From assembly GCF_048565625.1 (NCBI RefSeq), contig NZ_JBLZUR010000002.1, forward strand, positions 3,162,001-3,226,000: a stretch of 64,000 nucleotides of DNA, given 5' to 3'. The notes below the pieces were generated by a model. That model did not search any database. It was not told the DNA's origin and saw only the letters and a program-made list of their open reading frames with translations. Position numbers and translations under genes: made by a program. This stretch comes from JBLZUR01 sp048565625. Lineage in GTDB: Bacteria; Pseudomonadota; Alphaproteobacteria; Sphingomonadales; Sphingomonadaceae. Numbering within the stretch: position 1 is the first letter of the stretch; every line of letters begins with the position of its first letter. Positions 1 to 8,682 of this stretch are shown here, in pieces.

Positions 1-89
1 GCGGCGCACAGCCCCGAAGCGACTATCTGGGCTTGGGCCAGTGCGAGAGGCGACCCGCGGGTGCCGAGGCGAAGGGGTTCGTGCGACAT
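1..89 (-). CDS. hemC: Porphobilinogen deaminase (hydroxymethylbilane synthase), N-terminal fragment
   Basis: Only the first 29 codons lie in the window; the gene runs off the left edge. The ATG is the complement of 87-89. The translation begins MSHEPLRLGTRGSPLALAQA, the diagnostic HemC N-terminus with its RLGTRGSPLALAQ motif. HemC polymerises four porphobilinogen molecules into hydroxymethylbilane in the haem pathway. It is transcribed divergently from tsaD with a 56-bp gap that must hold both promoters. Identification rests on a short but highly characteristic motif. Confidence 0.88.
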   Translation of the reverse strand, partial: MSHEPLRLGTRGSPLALAQAQIVASGLCA

Positions 90-145
90 TGCACGCGGCA
101 ATAGGAGCCTTGTGCGGGGCGGACAACACGCACACATGCGCGCCG

Positions 146-1180
146 ATGCCCGTGATCCTCGGCCTTGAATCGAGCTGCGACGAAACCGCTGCCGCCCTTG
201 TGACAAGCGACAGGCAGATCCTCGCCCACAAGCTGGCAGGACAGGAGGCCGAACACCGGCCTTTCGGCGGCGTGGTGCCGGAAATCGCGGCGCGTGCGCA
301 TATCGAGGTGCTGACGCCGCTCGTCGAAGGGGCATTGGCAGAAGCCGGCATGGCCTTGTTCGACGTCGACGCGATCGCGGCCACCGCCGGCCCCGGCCTC
401 ATCGGCGGAGTGATGGTGGGCCTGGTGACCGGCAAGGCGTTGGCATTTGCGACGGGCAAGCCGCTCATCGCGGTCAATCATTTGGAGGGGCATGCCCTGT
501 CGCCACGCCTCGCCGATCCGAACCTGAAGTTCCCCTATCTCCTCCTGTTGGTTTCCGGGGGCCATTGCCAGTTGCTGCTCGTGCAGGGCGGGGGACGATA
601 TCGTCGTCTCGCGACCACCATCGACGATGCGGCGGGCGAGGCGTTCGACAAGACCGCAAAGCTTCTCGGCCTCGGCTTTCCGGGAGGGCCGGCAGTCGAA
701 AGGGCGGCCAGGGAGGGTGATCCGTCGGCGATCCGCTTCCCCCGTCCGCTGGTTGGATCGGCAGAGCCCCACTTCTCCTTCGCGGGGCTGAAGAGCGCGG
801 TCCTGCGCGCACGCGACGCGGGCACTCACGCCACGGCTGATCTCGCCGCCTCTTTCCAGCAGGCGGTGATCGACTGTCTGGTCGATCGAACCCGCATCGC
901 CCTGACTGCCCATAGCGATGTGACGGCTCTGGTGGTCGCCGGCGGCGTGGCGGCGAACGGTGCGATACGAAACGCGCTTTCCGCTCTGGCGGAGAGCTAC
1001 GGCCTGCCGTTCAACGCGCCGCCACTCTGGTTGTGTACGGATAACGCCGCCATGATCGCCTGGGCCGGCGCGGAACGCCTGGCAGCAGGTCTATTCGATG
1101 ATCTGGACGTTCCGGCCCGCGCACGCTGGCCGCTCGATCCCGATGCCGCTCCGGCTCGTGGTGCGGGCGTGAAGGCCTAG
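146..1180 (+). CDS. tsaD: tRNA N6-adenosine threonylcarbamoyltransferase TsaD
   Basis: TsaD (Gcp/YgjD) transfers the threonylcarbamoyl group to A37 of ANN-decoding tRNAs, together with TsaB and TsaE. The start at ATG 146 gives MPVILGLESSCDETAAALV, the standard N-terminus; the frame is open further upstream but that extension overlaps hemC and is not conserved in character. Visible motifs are the ASKHA LESSCDET loop, the NHLEGH metal-binding histidine pair, LVSGGH, and the C-terminal CTDNAAMIAWAG carrying the third metal ligand. The 344-aa length is normal. It converges on the NUDIX gene, and the two TAG stops share one CTAG at 1177-1180. Confidence 0.96.
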   Translation: MPVILGLESSCDETAAALVTSDRQILAHKLAGQEAEHRPFGGVVPEIAARAHIEVLTPLVEGALAEAGMALFDVDAIAATAGPGLIGGVMVGLVTGKALAFATGKPLIAVNHLEGHALSPRLADPNLKFPYLLLLVSGGHCQLLLVQGGGRYRRLATTIDDAAGEAFDKTAKLLGLGFPGGPAVERAAREGDPSAIRFPRPLVGSAEPHFSFAGLKSAVLRARDAGTHATADLAASFQQAVIDCLVDRTRIALTAHSDVTALVVAGGVAANGAIRNALSALAESYGLPFNAPPLWLCTDNAAMIAWAGAERLAAGLFDDLDVPARARWPLDPDAAPARGAGVKA

Positions 1181-1935
1181 CCGTTCCAGATGTCGGATAG
1201 GAGGTGAGCGGTCTGCGGGTATCCGCTCCCTTCCGGAATGCAGATCCATTTCTCCCCGCCCCGCTCCTCGATCCAGGGGGACATGATGGCGAGACTGTCC
1301 GTGCTGCCGAGGTCCGGCAGGATTGCAGGCGCGACGTGCTGCGCCAGCCGTTGAAGATTGCACAGGGTCGGGAATACCAGCCGGTGCTGCTTCGCGGCCG
1401 CACCGTCCAGCGCGGCCTCCGCCGTCATCCACATGGCCCGTGTGATCTCTCCGCCGTCCGCTGTCGCACCGCCGTCCCCCTCGATCTCCGCGACGTAGAA
1501 CCGGGTATCAAAGCGGCGATGACCCCAGCGGGGCATCCAGCGGGCGTAAGGCGCCAAGCGGTCCAGATCGAGGCTCAGCCCGTATGTGTTCAGAAGCCTT
1601 GCGAAGGGAACGCCATCCGCCAGCTCGGCGCGCATAGCCGAAATTGTCGCTGCGTCCGGCAGAGGATCCATCCCGACCGGCACACCGGCCTCTTCAATCG
1701 CCTCACGGATCGCCGCGACGCGGGCCGCCGAGTCGTCGGGCTCCAGCGCCGGGGCGATCTCCGCCCCGATCACCCGATCACCCACGTCCACCCGCCCACC
1801 GGGAAAGACCAGCGCCCCTGCTGCGAAGACGAGTGCTGTCGACCGTTCGAGCAGCAGGATCTCGGGCGCGGCACCGGCCTGGCTGCGTGTTACGATCAGT
1901 GTCCCGGCGGGGATCGGCTCAACCTGCTCTGCCAT
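1177..1935 (-). CDS. NUDIX hydrolase
   Basis: A 252-aa NUDIX protein, probably hydrolysing a nucleoside diphosphate-X or CoA-type substrate. The Nudix helix is split: GGRVDVGDR near residues 45-53 is followed about 30 residues later by REAIEEAGV. Such an insertion within the Nudix box is seen in the NUDT7/NUDT19-like branch, so the substrate may be an acyl-CoA, but this is inference. The 97-bp gap to the TPR gene at 2033 is a divergent promoter region. The 3' end overlaps tsaD by the shared CTAG. Confidence 0.85.
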   Translation of the reverse strand: MAEQVEPIPAGTLIVTRSQAGAAPEILLLERSTALVFAAGALVFPGGRVDVGDRVIGAEIAPALEPDDSAARVAAIREAIEEAGVPVGMDPLPDAATISAMRAELADGVPFARLLNTYGLSLDLDRLAPYARWMPRWGHRRFDTRFYVAEIEGDGGATADGGEITRAMWMTAEAALDGAAAKQHRLVFPTLCNLQRLAQHVAPAILPDLGSTDSLAIMSPWIEERGGEKWICIPEGSGYPQTAHLLSDIWNG

Positions 1936-2032
1936 GAACGGTCGCTAACAGTCCGGATGGGGCGGTGGAAGGCGTCTGCCTTGCGGAGGCGCGACGATCG
2001 GCCTAGGGGCGGCGCGGTTCCGGAGATGAAAG

Positions 2033-3847
2033 TTGAGTGATCCGAGTAAGATGCTGATTGCGGTCAGGCGCGACGGGCTGCTCCCGCGCTTGGCGGCCCT
2101 GACCAACGCCCGACGCGTCGCGAAGGGGCTTGGCTGGAACTTCGGCTTTATCTGGCCGGCAGCGCCGGGGGTGCCCACCGCCGAGGCGTTGTTCGAGCCG
2201 GCCTTCGTCGCGGCGCATCTGGTGATCGACTACGATCCTCTCGAGTTCTCGGCGATGCCGCGGGGTCCCCTGCACGAGCGGACAGTCAAGTTGGTTGTCG
2301 AGGACGAGAAGCTGCGCGGCATTGCCGTCCAGCGGTCCGATCAACAGCTGACGCTCACCATGCGCAAGCCGCCGAAGCTGGGACCGGGTCTTCGCGAGGT
2401 CTTGTATGGTCTGCCTCTCCGCACGGAAACCCGGATGGTGATGGAACAGGTTCGGGACGCGATCGCGTCCGACGCCGTCGCGGTCGAGGTGAGCGCTTCG
2501 GTCGATCCGGAGACCTTCGTTCCCACCTCCATCCTGCGGCACCGGCTGGAGAGGCTGAAGGCGGCGGGTCGAACGACCGTTCTCGTCGGGGACGAGGACG
2601 AATTGATCCGGCCACTGGCAGGTCAGTACGGCGCCATCATCGCCCGCGATCTGGCCGCAGTCGACGGCGACGATCCACGCGCCCTCGCCGATGTCTCCGC
2701 GCTGCTCCGCTGCGGCGAACTGATCGGGGGCAGTCCTTCGGTCCGCGCGGCGCGTGCCATGGCTGACCGGCCGGTCAGCGCGATCGCTGATGGTCTCTCA
2801 CCGGACGAACAGGCGCGGATTGTCGCGACGGAGGGTCTGGCCGCCCTCCGGCCCAAGTGGCGTGCGGCGACGCACTTCTTCCTGGCTGGCCTGTTGGACG
2901 AGGGCGGCGATGCGCAACTCGCCGCGCTTGAGGCCGCCCATGCTGACGATCCCGAAAGCAGCCTCTATGCCCGCAGGCTCGTCAGGCCGCTTGTCGCGCG
3001 TGGCCGCTTTGCTGAGGCGGAGACGATGATCCGCGAGAGTGCCGAACGGGCCTTCGAGGAATCGGGCAAGCGCGCCACCGGTCTCAAGGGCCTGCTGGAC
3101 GATGCGGACAAGAAGGAGGAGGCGCGCCTCTTGAACGAGGCTTGCGCCGCTTTCCCCGGACCGTATCTTCACGCGCAACTGTCCGGCGTGCTCCACGATC
3201 TGGAGAGTTACGAGCGGTCCTACGCCGCCGCCCGTCGCGCCTTCCAACTCAATCCCTCCAGTGCGTTGCTCGCGCTTCGCCTGGGCGAACAGGCGTTCCG
3301 CGCGCGCCATCATGAGGTCGCGCGTGAGGCGTTCGCCAAGGCCGTTGAGGATGCGCCGGACAGCGCGATCGCTCATCTGGGATATGCCGACGCCCTGATC
3401 GCGCTCGGCAACTACAACCAGGCCTATGATTCCCTGTCGGAAGCGTCGAGGCTGGACCCGGAGAATGCCATCTATGTGGCCCGTTTGGCCTATATGGAGG
3501 AGGGCCGGAGCAATCCCGATGCGGCCGACACGCTGATCCTGCGGGCGACGGCCTTGGCCCCCGGAGATGCCGAGGTGCTGGGCGTCGTGTCACGCATCTA
3601 CGAGATGCGGCGCGACTTCGGCCAGGCAATGCGGACGCTGCAGAGCGTCGACACGTCCGAGAAGGAGGTGCGCGGCATGAAGGGCCGCGAGAAGGTGCTG
3701 CGCAAGGCGATCCGCGAGGCGCAGTCCGGACCACCGAAGCGCCGGCCAGGCCGCGTCGAGAGCGCGGGCGAGAAGCCGCCGAAGACGAACCTTATCGTCG
3801 CGGTTCAGGACGCACTTACGAAGTGGTGGACGGCCGGAAAGAACTGA
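2033..3847 (+). CDS. TPR protein with a possible glycosyltransferase-like N-terminal domain
   Basis: This 604-aa protein has two parts. Residues about 1-260 contain AVRRDGLLPRLAALTNA and LLRCGELIGGSPS, which resemble the donor-binding blocks of NodZ/GT23-like fucosyltransferases, though weakly. Residues about 270-560 are alpha-helical repeats with TPR spacing, for example AYDSLSEASRLDPENAIYVA, and the C-terminus is basic. The start chosen is TTG 2033, with GGAG 7 nt upstream; ATG 2051 is an alternative. It stands alone between divergent and convergent neighbours. A role in surface-glycan assembly would fit the nearby clusters but is unproven. Confidence 0.6.
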   Translation: MSDPSKMLIAVRRDGLLPRLAALTNARRVAKGLGWNFGFIWPAAPGVPTAEALFEPAFVAAHLVIDYDPLEFSAMPRGPLHERTVKLVVEDEKLRGIAVQRSDQQLTLTMRKPPKLGPGLREVLYGLPLRTETRMVMEQVRDAIASDAVAVEVSASVDPETFVPTSILRHRLERLKAAGRTTVLVGDEDELIRPLAGQYGAIIARDLAAVDGDDPRALADVSALLRCGELIGGSPSVRAARAMADRPVSAIADGLSPDEQARIVATEGLAALRPKWRAATHFFLAGLLDEGGDAQLAALEAAHADDPESSLYARRLVRPLVARGRFAEAETMIRESAERAFEESGKRATGLKGLLDDADKKEEARLLNEACAAFPGPYLHAQLSGVLHDLESYERSYAAARRAFQLNPSSALLALRLGEQAFRARHHEVAREAFAKAVEDAPDSAIAHLGYADALIALGNYNQAYDSLSEASRLDPENAIYVARLAYMEEGRSNPDAADTLILRATALAPGDAEVLGVVSRIYEMRRDFGQAMRTLQSVDTSEKEVRGMKGREKVLRKAIREAQSGPPKRRPGRVESAGEKPPKTNLIVAVQDALTKWWTAGKN

Positions 3848-3858
3848 CCAGCCCTGAT

Positions 3859-5022
3859 TCAGAGCGTCTTGGAATAGACCCGGTAAACCTTATTGACCTG
3901 GCTATCGATCGTCTCTGCAATCGACCGCATGCCTTGATTGCTGTCGAGGATCCAGCCGATCTCGCTCCGCGTCGCACCATATTTGGCGACCGAGTCCTGA
4001 CGAATGTATTCGATCATCATGAAGGCGAGTTGGCTGGCAAGGCGCGACGCCTGCAGCTTCTTCTTCACCCCCATCAGCGGCACGCGCATGGTGCGGACCT
4101 GCGGCCGACCGGAGAACCCGCCGTTCAGTCGCCAGAGCAGCTTGGCGAAACCGAAGGGGAATAGCCGCCCGCCCAAGTCTCGAGTGAGTTCGTTCAGGTC
4201 CGGCCAGGTCATCATGAAGGCGACCGGCTCGCCCTCGACCTCGGCAACGCGGATGAGATCCTCGAAGACGATCGGGCGCAGCTTCTTGCCGGCATAGGCG
4301 ATCTCGGATGCGGTGATCGGCACGAAACCCCAGTTGTCGGACCAGGCGTCGTTCAGGATCGACAGGATCAGTGCCGCTTCCTCGTCGAACCTCGACTTGT
4401 CGACCTTGCGTATGCGGATGCGTGGGTTCTTCTCGCCCGACTGGATGATGCGCTGGATCAAAGGCGGGAAGGGCTTGGTGATGTCGAGGTCGTAGGTCAG
4501 CAGATCGCGGATGCCGCCATAGTCGAGCGATTCGATCCAGCCCTGATAGGCGGGATTGGCATGGCCCATCATCACCGTCGGCGGGTGATCATGCCCCTGC
4601 ACCAGCAGGCCAGGCTCTTCCCAGATCGAGCAGCTGATCGGCGCCATCGCGCTGGTCATGCCCTTGGCGCGGAGCCAATCCTCGGCCGTCGCGATCAGCG
4701 CCTCAGCGGTCTCGCAATCGGCTGCTTCCAGCAGGCCCCAGTTCCCGACACCCGGCCCGCCACCTTGTTCCGCCGGCATGGACAGCAGCAGCTTGTCAAT
4801 GTGAGCGGAGATACGGCCGACCGCCTCTCCGCTGCGATACGCCATGAAGAGCTGTTGCTCGGCATGTTCGTAGAACGGGTTCTTGCCAGGTGTGATCAAC
4901 TCCAGCGCCTCGCTACGAAGCGGCGGTATCCAGTTGGGATCGCCCGCGTTCAGGCGAAAGGCCAGATCGACAAAGGCCTTGCGCTCAGCCTTCGTGCCGA
5001 CCGGCTTGATCGTGAGGCTCAC
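3859..5022 (-). CDS. GNAT-superfamily N-acyltransferase, candidate bacterial ceramide synthase
   Basis: A 387-aa protein of the large acyl-CoA N-acyltransferase family, whose orthologues are often mislabelled dATP pyrophosphohydrolase. A member of this family in Caulobacter was shown to N-acylate the sphingoid base (bCerS). The frame is open well upstream, but the coupled GTG at 5022 (GTG/TGA overlap with the hydroxylase gene) gives the natural N-terminus VSLTIKPVGTKAERKAFVDL. Conserved stretches include NAGDPNWIPPL near the N-terminus, GHANPAYQGWIESLDYGG and DAWSDNWGFVP. The next gene is a lipid hydroxylase and spt lies 11 kb away, supporting N-acylation of a long-chain base. Confidence 0.75.
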   Translation of the reverse strand: MSLTIKPVGTKAERKAFVDLAFRLNAGDPNWIPPLRSEALELITPGKNPFYEHAEQQLFMAYRSGEAVGRISAHIDKLLLSMPAEQGGGPGVGNWGLLEAADCETAEALIATAEDWLRAKGMTSAMAPISCSIWEEPGLLVQGHDHPPTVMMGHANPAYQGWIESLDYGGIRDLLTYDLDITKPFPPLIQRIIQSGEKNPRIRIRKVDKSRFDEEAALILSILNDAWSDNWGFVPITASEIAYAGKKLRPIVFEDLIRVAEVEGEPVAFMMTWPDLNELTRDLGGRLFPFGFAKLLWRLNGGFSGRPQVRTMRVPLMGVKKKLQASRLASQLAFMMIEYIRQDSVAKYGATRSEIGWILDSNQGMRSIAETIDSQVNKVYRVYSKTL

Positions 5023-5786
5023 CGGGCGGATCGGGTGGTGGGACGATCGGGACCAACGCGGCCGGTCAGCCGTGCGACATGTGGATAGCGCTTCGCGACT
5101 TCGGCGGTGTAGCCGAGATTGTGGACCGTCGGGCTCTTCTTCCGCTCGCCGATCCGCTCGTAGTAGGTGCCGAAGACGCGATCCCACAGATAGTTGGTGA
5201 TTCCGTAGTTCCCATCCTCGTTGTGGAAGTGATGGGCCAGATGGCGCTGCTTGATATGCGCCACCCACTTGTTCTTCGGCTTATAGCCAAGATGCTGGAT
5301 GCAATGAAAAAACTCGTAGACGCAGGTGGTGACCAGGCCCGCCGCGATCGCCATGCACGCGCCCCCCCACCCGCCGATCAGCCAGCCGACCGGCGCCGTC
5401 GCCGCCAGGATCGTCGGCAGCGTGGTGTGCAGGCCGCCGAACAGCACCTCCAGATTATTGGGGTCTTGATGATGGTCGTAGTGTATCCGCTTCCAGGTGC
5501 CGGCAAGCAGCGAGGACCGCCACATCCACTTGGAATGCAGGACCCAGCGATGGAGCACATACCAGACGAGCGGGTAGATCAGCACCGCGGCAAGGATCGC
5601 CGCCATGGTCTGGAGCGGGGAGGACGGCCGGTACAACCAGCCGCCGAACGCCAGCGCCGCACAACCGATATAGGCGAGAATGGCGGGATACTGGAAATAC
5701 GCGATCCACAGCTCGCGCAGGTTCATGCGGTCGAGATGATGCGTGCGGCTCCAGAAGCCGGTGCGGGAACTGGATACGGTGCTCAC
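5019..5786 (-). CDS. Fatty acid hydroxylase / sterol desaturase family membrane protein
   Basis: A 255-aa di-iron membrane hydroxylase. The histidine boxes are complete: HRWVLH (79-84), HYDHH (102-106), HCIQH (161-165) and HLAHHFHNE (182-190), interspersed with hydrophobic segments at about 33-50, 60-78 and 128-158. The layout resembles fatty-acid 2-hydroxylase (FA2H/Scs7) and sphinganine hydroxylases. Sphingomonad ceramides carry amide-linked 2-hydroxymyristate, so hydroxylating the N-acyl chain is an attractive role. It is translationally coupled (GTGA) to the ceramide-synthase-like gene downstream. Start GTG 5786; ATG 5726 is an alternative. Confidence 0.85.
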   Translation of the reverse strand: MSTVSSSRTGFWSRTHHLDRMNLRELWIAYFQYPAILAYIGCAALAFGGWLYRPSSPLQTMAAILAAVLIYPLVWYVLHRWVLHSKWMWRSSLLAGTWKRIHYDHHQDPNNLEVLFGGLHTTLPTILAATAPVGWLIGGWGGACMAIAAGLVTTCVYEFFHCIQHLGYKPKNKWVAHIKQRHLAHHFHNEDGNYGITNYLWDRVFGTYYERIGERKKSPTVHNLGYTAEVAKRYPHVARLTGRVGPDRPTTRSAR

Positions 5787-5953
5787 CAGTAAATGCCTCG
5801 TTCAGAAGCCGGGTCGCATCGCAGCGACCTTGCCGGCATGGGCCGTGGAAGTGAAGGCTCAATATGGCGGATTTAGGACTGCGCGGCCAAGATTCCATCG
5901 CAATCCAGCGCTACACCGTCACGAATGCAGATGATTATCAGTCGGTTGGCCCG

Positions 5954-7159
5954 ATGAGCGCATCTTCGCCGCATCCCGGCACGGTGGCAATCGTGAACCG
6001 CTCGATGCATGGCACCGGCACGGTCGCAAAGTCGATTGAGATCGCGACCGCTCTTCATGAGGCGGGCATTCCGGTTGAGATCTGGGCGGCGCGGCCTGAT
6101 GGCGTACTCGCAGGACGCGTGCCCGCCGGCGTGCCGCTGATTGATCTCGGCCGCGGACGGCGGCTGAGGGGTGCTGGGCGTGAGATGTTGGCGCTCGGGC
6201 GGACGCTTCGGGAACGCAAGCCGGCGCTTCTCCTCTCCGCAGGCAAGCATTTTCATCTTGTCGCGCGTGGCGGTCTCCTGCTCTCGCGACGGCGTTCGTC
6301 TACGGTGTTCGGCGGCAGGGCGAGCAACTCCGGGGTTCGGCCGGGTCGTGGACCGATCAGGAACGCCATCGCCAACATGCTCTACCGGCCCAAATATCGG
6401 GGCATGGACTTTATCGTGGCGGTATCCTCCGACATCGAGCGGGAGGTTGCCGGCAAGCTCGGGCCACACGCTCCGCCGATCCACTGCATCCCGAACGGCG
6501 TCGATCTTAGCCCGGCCTGGGCCAGCCGCATGCCCGCACGATCGCACCGCTGGATAGATGATCCCGCTCTGCGTGTGCTTGTCTCTGCCGGGCGCCTTGA
6601 TCCGCAGAAAGGGTACGACGTCTTGCTCCGCGCCCTGGCTGAACTCCGCGATGTGAGCGATCTTCGCCTCCTTATCGCCGGCGATGGTGGTCCGGACACC
6701 CGCAAGACACTGGAGCGGCTTGCAGAAGGCCTTGGCGTCGCCGACCGCATCGACTTCCTGGGATACTTGGCGGATCCCTTTGCCCTGATCGGAAAGGGCG
6801 ATCTGTTCGTCCTGCCGTCGAGATGGGAGGGCGCGAGCAATGCCCTGCTGGAAGCGATGGCCTGCGGGCTGCCCATCGTCGCCACCGATTGTCCAGGCGG
6901 TTCTCGCGAAATCCTGGGCGGCGGCGCGCATGGCCGGCTTACGCCTGTCGATGACCCTCGCGCCTTGGCGGCGGCGATCCGTGCCGAACTTGCGGAGCGG
7001 CGCGATCCCGCCATTCAGCGGGCGGCGGCGCGGCGCTTCGACCTGACCTCGTGCATGGACGAATATGTCAGCCTGCTCGATCGCTACCGCCGCCACGGTG
7101 CGGTCTCGAGCGTCGGGCAGCCTCTTTCGGCACCTCAGTACCGCCCGCGTTTCGGCTAG
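5954..7159 (+). CDS. Family 4 glycosyltransferase
   Basis: A GT4 retaining glycosyltransferase of about 400 aa with a GT-B fold. The N-terminal domain opens with GTVAIVNRSMHGTGTVAKS, and the C-terminal donor domain carries LVSAGRLDPQKGYDVLLRA, LLIAGDGG, and the EX7E motif in SRWEGASNALLEAMACGLP. ATG 5954 is preferred because translation upstream of it is not conserved-looking; ATG 5864 is also in frame. It is divergent from the fatty-acid hydroxylase and convergent with the flippase, sharing a CTAG stop at 7156-7159. In this setting it may glycosylate ceramide or a lipid-linked glycan. Confidence 0.85.
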   Translation: MSASSPHPGTVAIVNRSMHGTGTVAKSIEIATALHEAGIPVEIWAARPDGVLAGRVPAGVPLIDLGRGRRLRGAGREMLALGRTLRERKPALLLSAGKHFHLVARGGLLLSRRRSSTVFGGRASNSGVRPGRGPIRNAIANMLYRPKYRGMDFIVAVSSDIEREVAGKLGPHAPPIHCIPNGVDLSPAWASRMPARSHRWIDDPALRVLVSAGRLDPQKGYDVLLRALAELRDVSDLRLLIAGDGGPDTRKTLERLAEGLGVADRIDFLGYLADPFALIGKGDLFVLPSRWEGASNALLEAMACGLPIVATDCPGGSREILGGGAHGRLTPVDDPRALAAAIRAELAERRDPAIQRAAARRFDLTSCMDEYVSLLDRYRRHGAVSSVGQPLSAPQYRPRFG

Positions 7160-8682
7160 ATCAGCCGCAGTTTACGCCCCATCTTGCCCAGGCTTTCCCG
7201 GTCTGCGGCGGGAAGGGCAAAGCGCAGTGACATCCAGAGCGTCGCCAAGAGGATCGCGATCAGCACGCCCACGCACGGAAGCGGCGGCCGCGCCGGCACC
7301 AGAAGGGCTAAAGCGCCTCCACCCAGGCAGATCACGAAGCTGCGCCAGACAACCTGCCAGAAGGGTTGTGGAAAGGGATGGATGCCGCCCTCCCACCACA
7401 GGGCGACCACAATTGCCAGTGATGACACCACCAAGCCCGACGAGACGGCAACCGCCATGCCAGTTGCGCCATATGTGCGCGTCAGAGGAGGTGCCAAGAT
7501 CGCCGCTACGAGCAGGGCGGCCAGGCTGGTGAACAGCGGGATGTGGCGGGCGGATGCGACCTGTTGAATCGAACTGCCCGGCCCCGTCATCGCGTCGAAC
7601 AGCCGCGCGATGATCAACGGCACGATCAAGGGCGCACCAGCCTGCGCCTCTGGCCCGAACAGCCCCAACACCGGCTCCCGTCCTGCGATGAGCAGCGTGG
7701 CGATCGGCAAGGCGAGAACCGTCGCCATCCGGGTCGCATAGGCATAGAGCGTCTGTACTTCACCACGGTCGTGCCGCACGGTCGCCGATACCAACGGGCC
7801 GATGACGTAGCCAAGCGCCACACGGACCATCTGCACCAGGCTCGAAAGCTTGCGGGCGATGCCATAAAGGCCCGCCGCCGCCGCTCCGCCGGCCCCCGGG
7901 ATGATCAGGTTCAGAACGACCGGCGGCGCGTCCCCGAAGACCCGACTGACGATGTTCGTCGGCAGCACTGACAATCCGGCGAGCAGCGTGTCGCCCATGA
8001 CGCCGGGGCGTCCGGGCATCCGGAACAAAAGGCCGAGATCGTAATATCGCCGCAGCAGCCGGATGCTCAGTCCCGCCGTGATCGACAACGAGATCAGATG
8101 CGCGACGATCAAGCCCAGCGTCGAAACGCCCGCCAGCCAGAGGGTCGCCGCGATGGCGAGGCGGATCAGCTGTTCCCAAACAATGCGAAGCCGTATCTCC
8201 GGACCGAAGGCCTGCCGCGCGCGGAGCGCGGAGGTGCAAACTTCCACGATCGCCCAGAGCGGCAGTGCCCAGGCGAAGATCGCCACCGCCGTTTCCAGCT
8301 GCGGCCGATCCGCCGCCGCGACATTCATCGCCCCAGAGATAAGGGGTGCGCCGAGGCTGCAGGCCAGCGCGATCAGCGTACACGGCACGAGCGCCAGGAT
8401 CAGCGACGCCCGCAACGCGGCAACCGCCTCTTCCTCGCTCGCCGCCTGCGGCACCACGCGCTGCAGCGCGGAGGTCATGCCCAGATCCGCGATGTTCTCG
8501 ATCAGGTTCACCGCCGCCCAAAGGACGGTGTAGAGGCCGTATGTCGCAAGCCCGAACATCGCCACATAAGCGGGCTGCGCCACGACCTCGATAACGGAGC
8601 CCAGGCGAGCCAGGAACGCGGCGCCCGCACCCCGGGCGATATCGCGATGAGTGGCCACGCCATCAACGCGGCGCCGGCTCAT
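7156..8682 (-). CDS. Polysaccharide/lipid flippase of the MATE-like (Wzx/MurJ) superfamily
   Basis: A 508-aa polytopic membrane protein with about 12-14 predicted helices, starting after a short basic N-terminus (MSRRRVDGVATHRDIARGAG). Gly- and Pro-rich helices and the bilobal spacing fit the MOP exporters that flip lipid-linked oligosaccharides. The ATG at 8682 overlaps the lptG stop (ATGA), so it is the third cistron of lptF-lptG-flippase. That coupling suggests it handles the same lipid that LptFG extracts, possibly a glycosphingolipid. The substrate is inference. Confidence 0.8.
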   Translation of the reverse strand: MSRRRVDGVATHRDIARGAGAAFLARLGSVIEVVAQPAYVAMFGLATYGLYTVLWAAVNLIENIADLGMTSALQRVVPQAASEEEAVAALRASLILALVPCTLIALACSLGAPLISGAMNVAAADRPQLETAVAIFAWALPLWAIVEVCTSALRARQAFGPEIRLRIVWEQLIRLAIAATLWLAGVSTLGLIVAHLISLSITAGLSIRLLRRYYDLGLLFRMPGRPGVMGDTLLAGLSVLPTNIVSRVFGDAPPVVLNLIIPGAGGAAAAGLYGIARKLSSLVQMVRVALGYVIGPLVSATVRHDRGEVQTLYAYATRMATVLALPIATLLIAGREPVLGLFGPEAQAGAPLIVPLIIARLFDAMTGPGSSIQQVASARHIPLFTSLAALLVAAILAPPLTRTYGATGMAVAVSSGLVVSSLAIVVALWWEGGIHPFPQPFWQVVWRSFVICLGGGALALLVPARPPLPCVGVLIAILLATLWMSLRFALPAADRESLGKMGRKLRLI

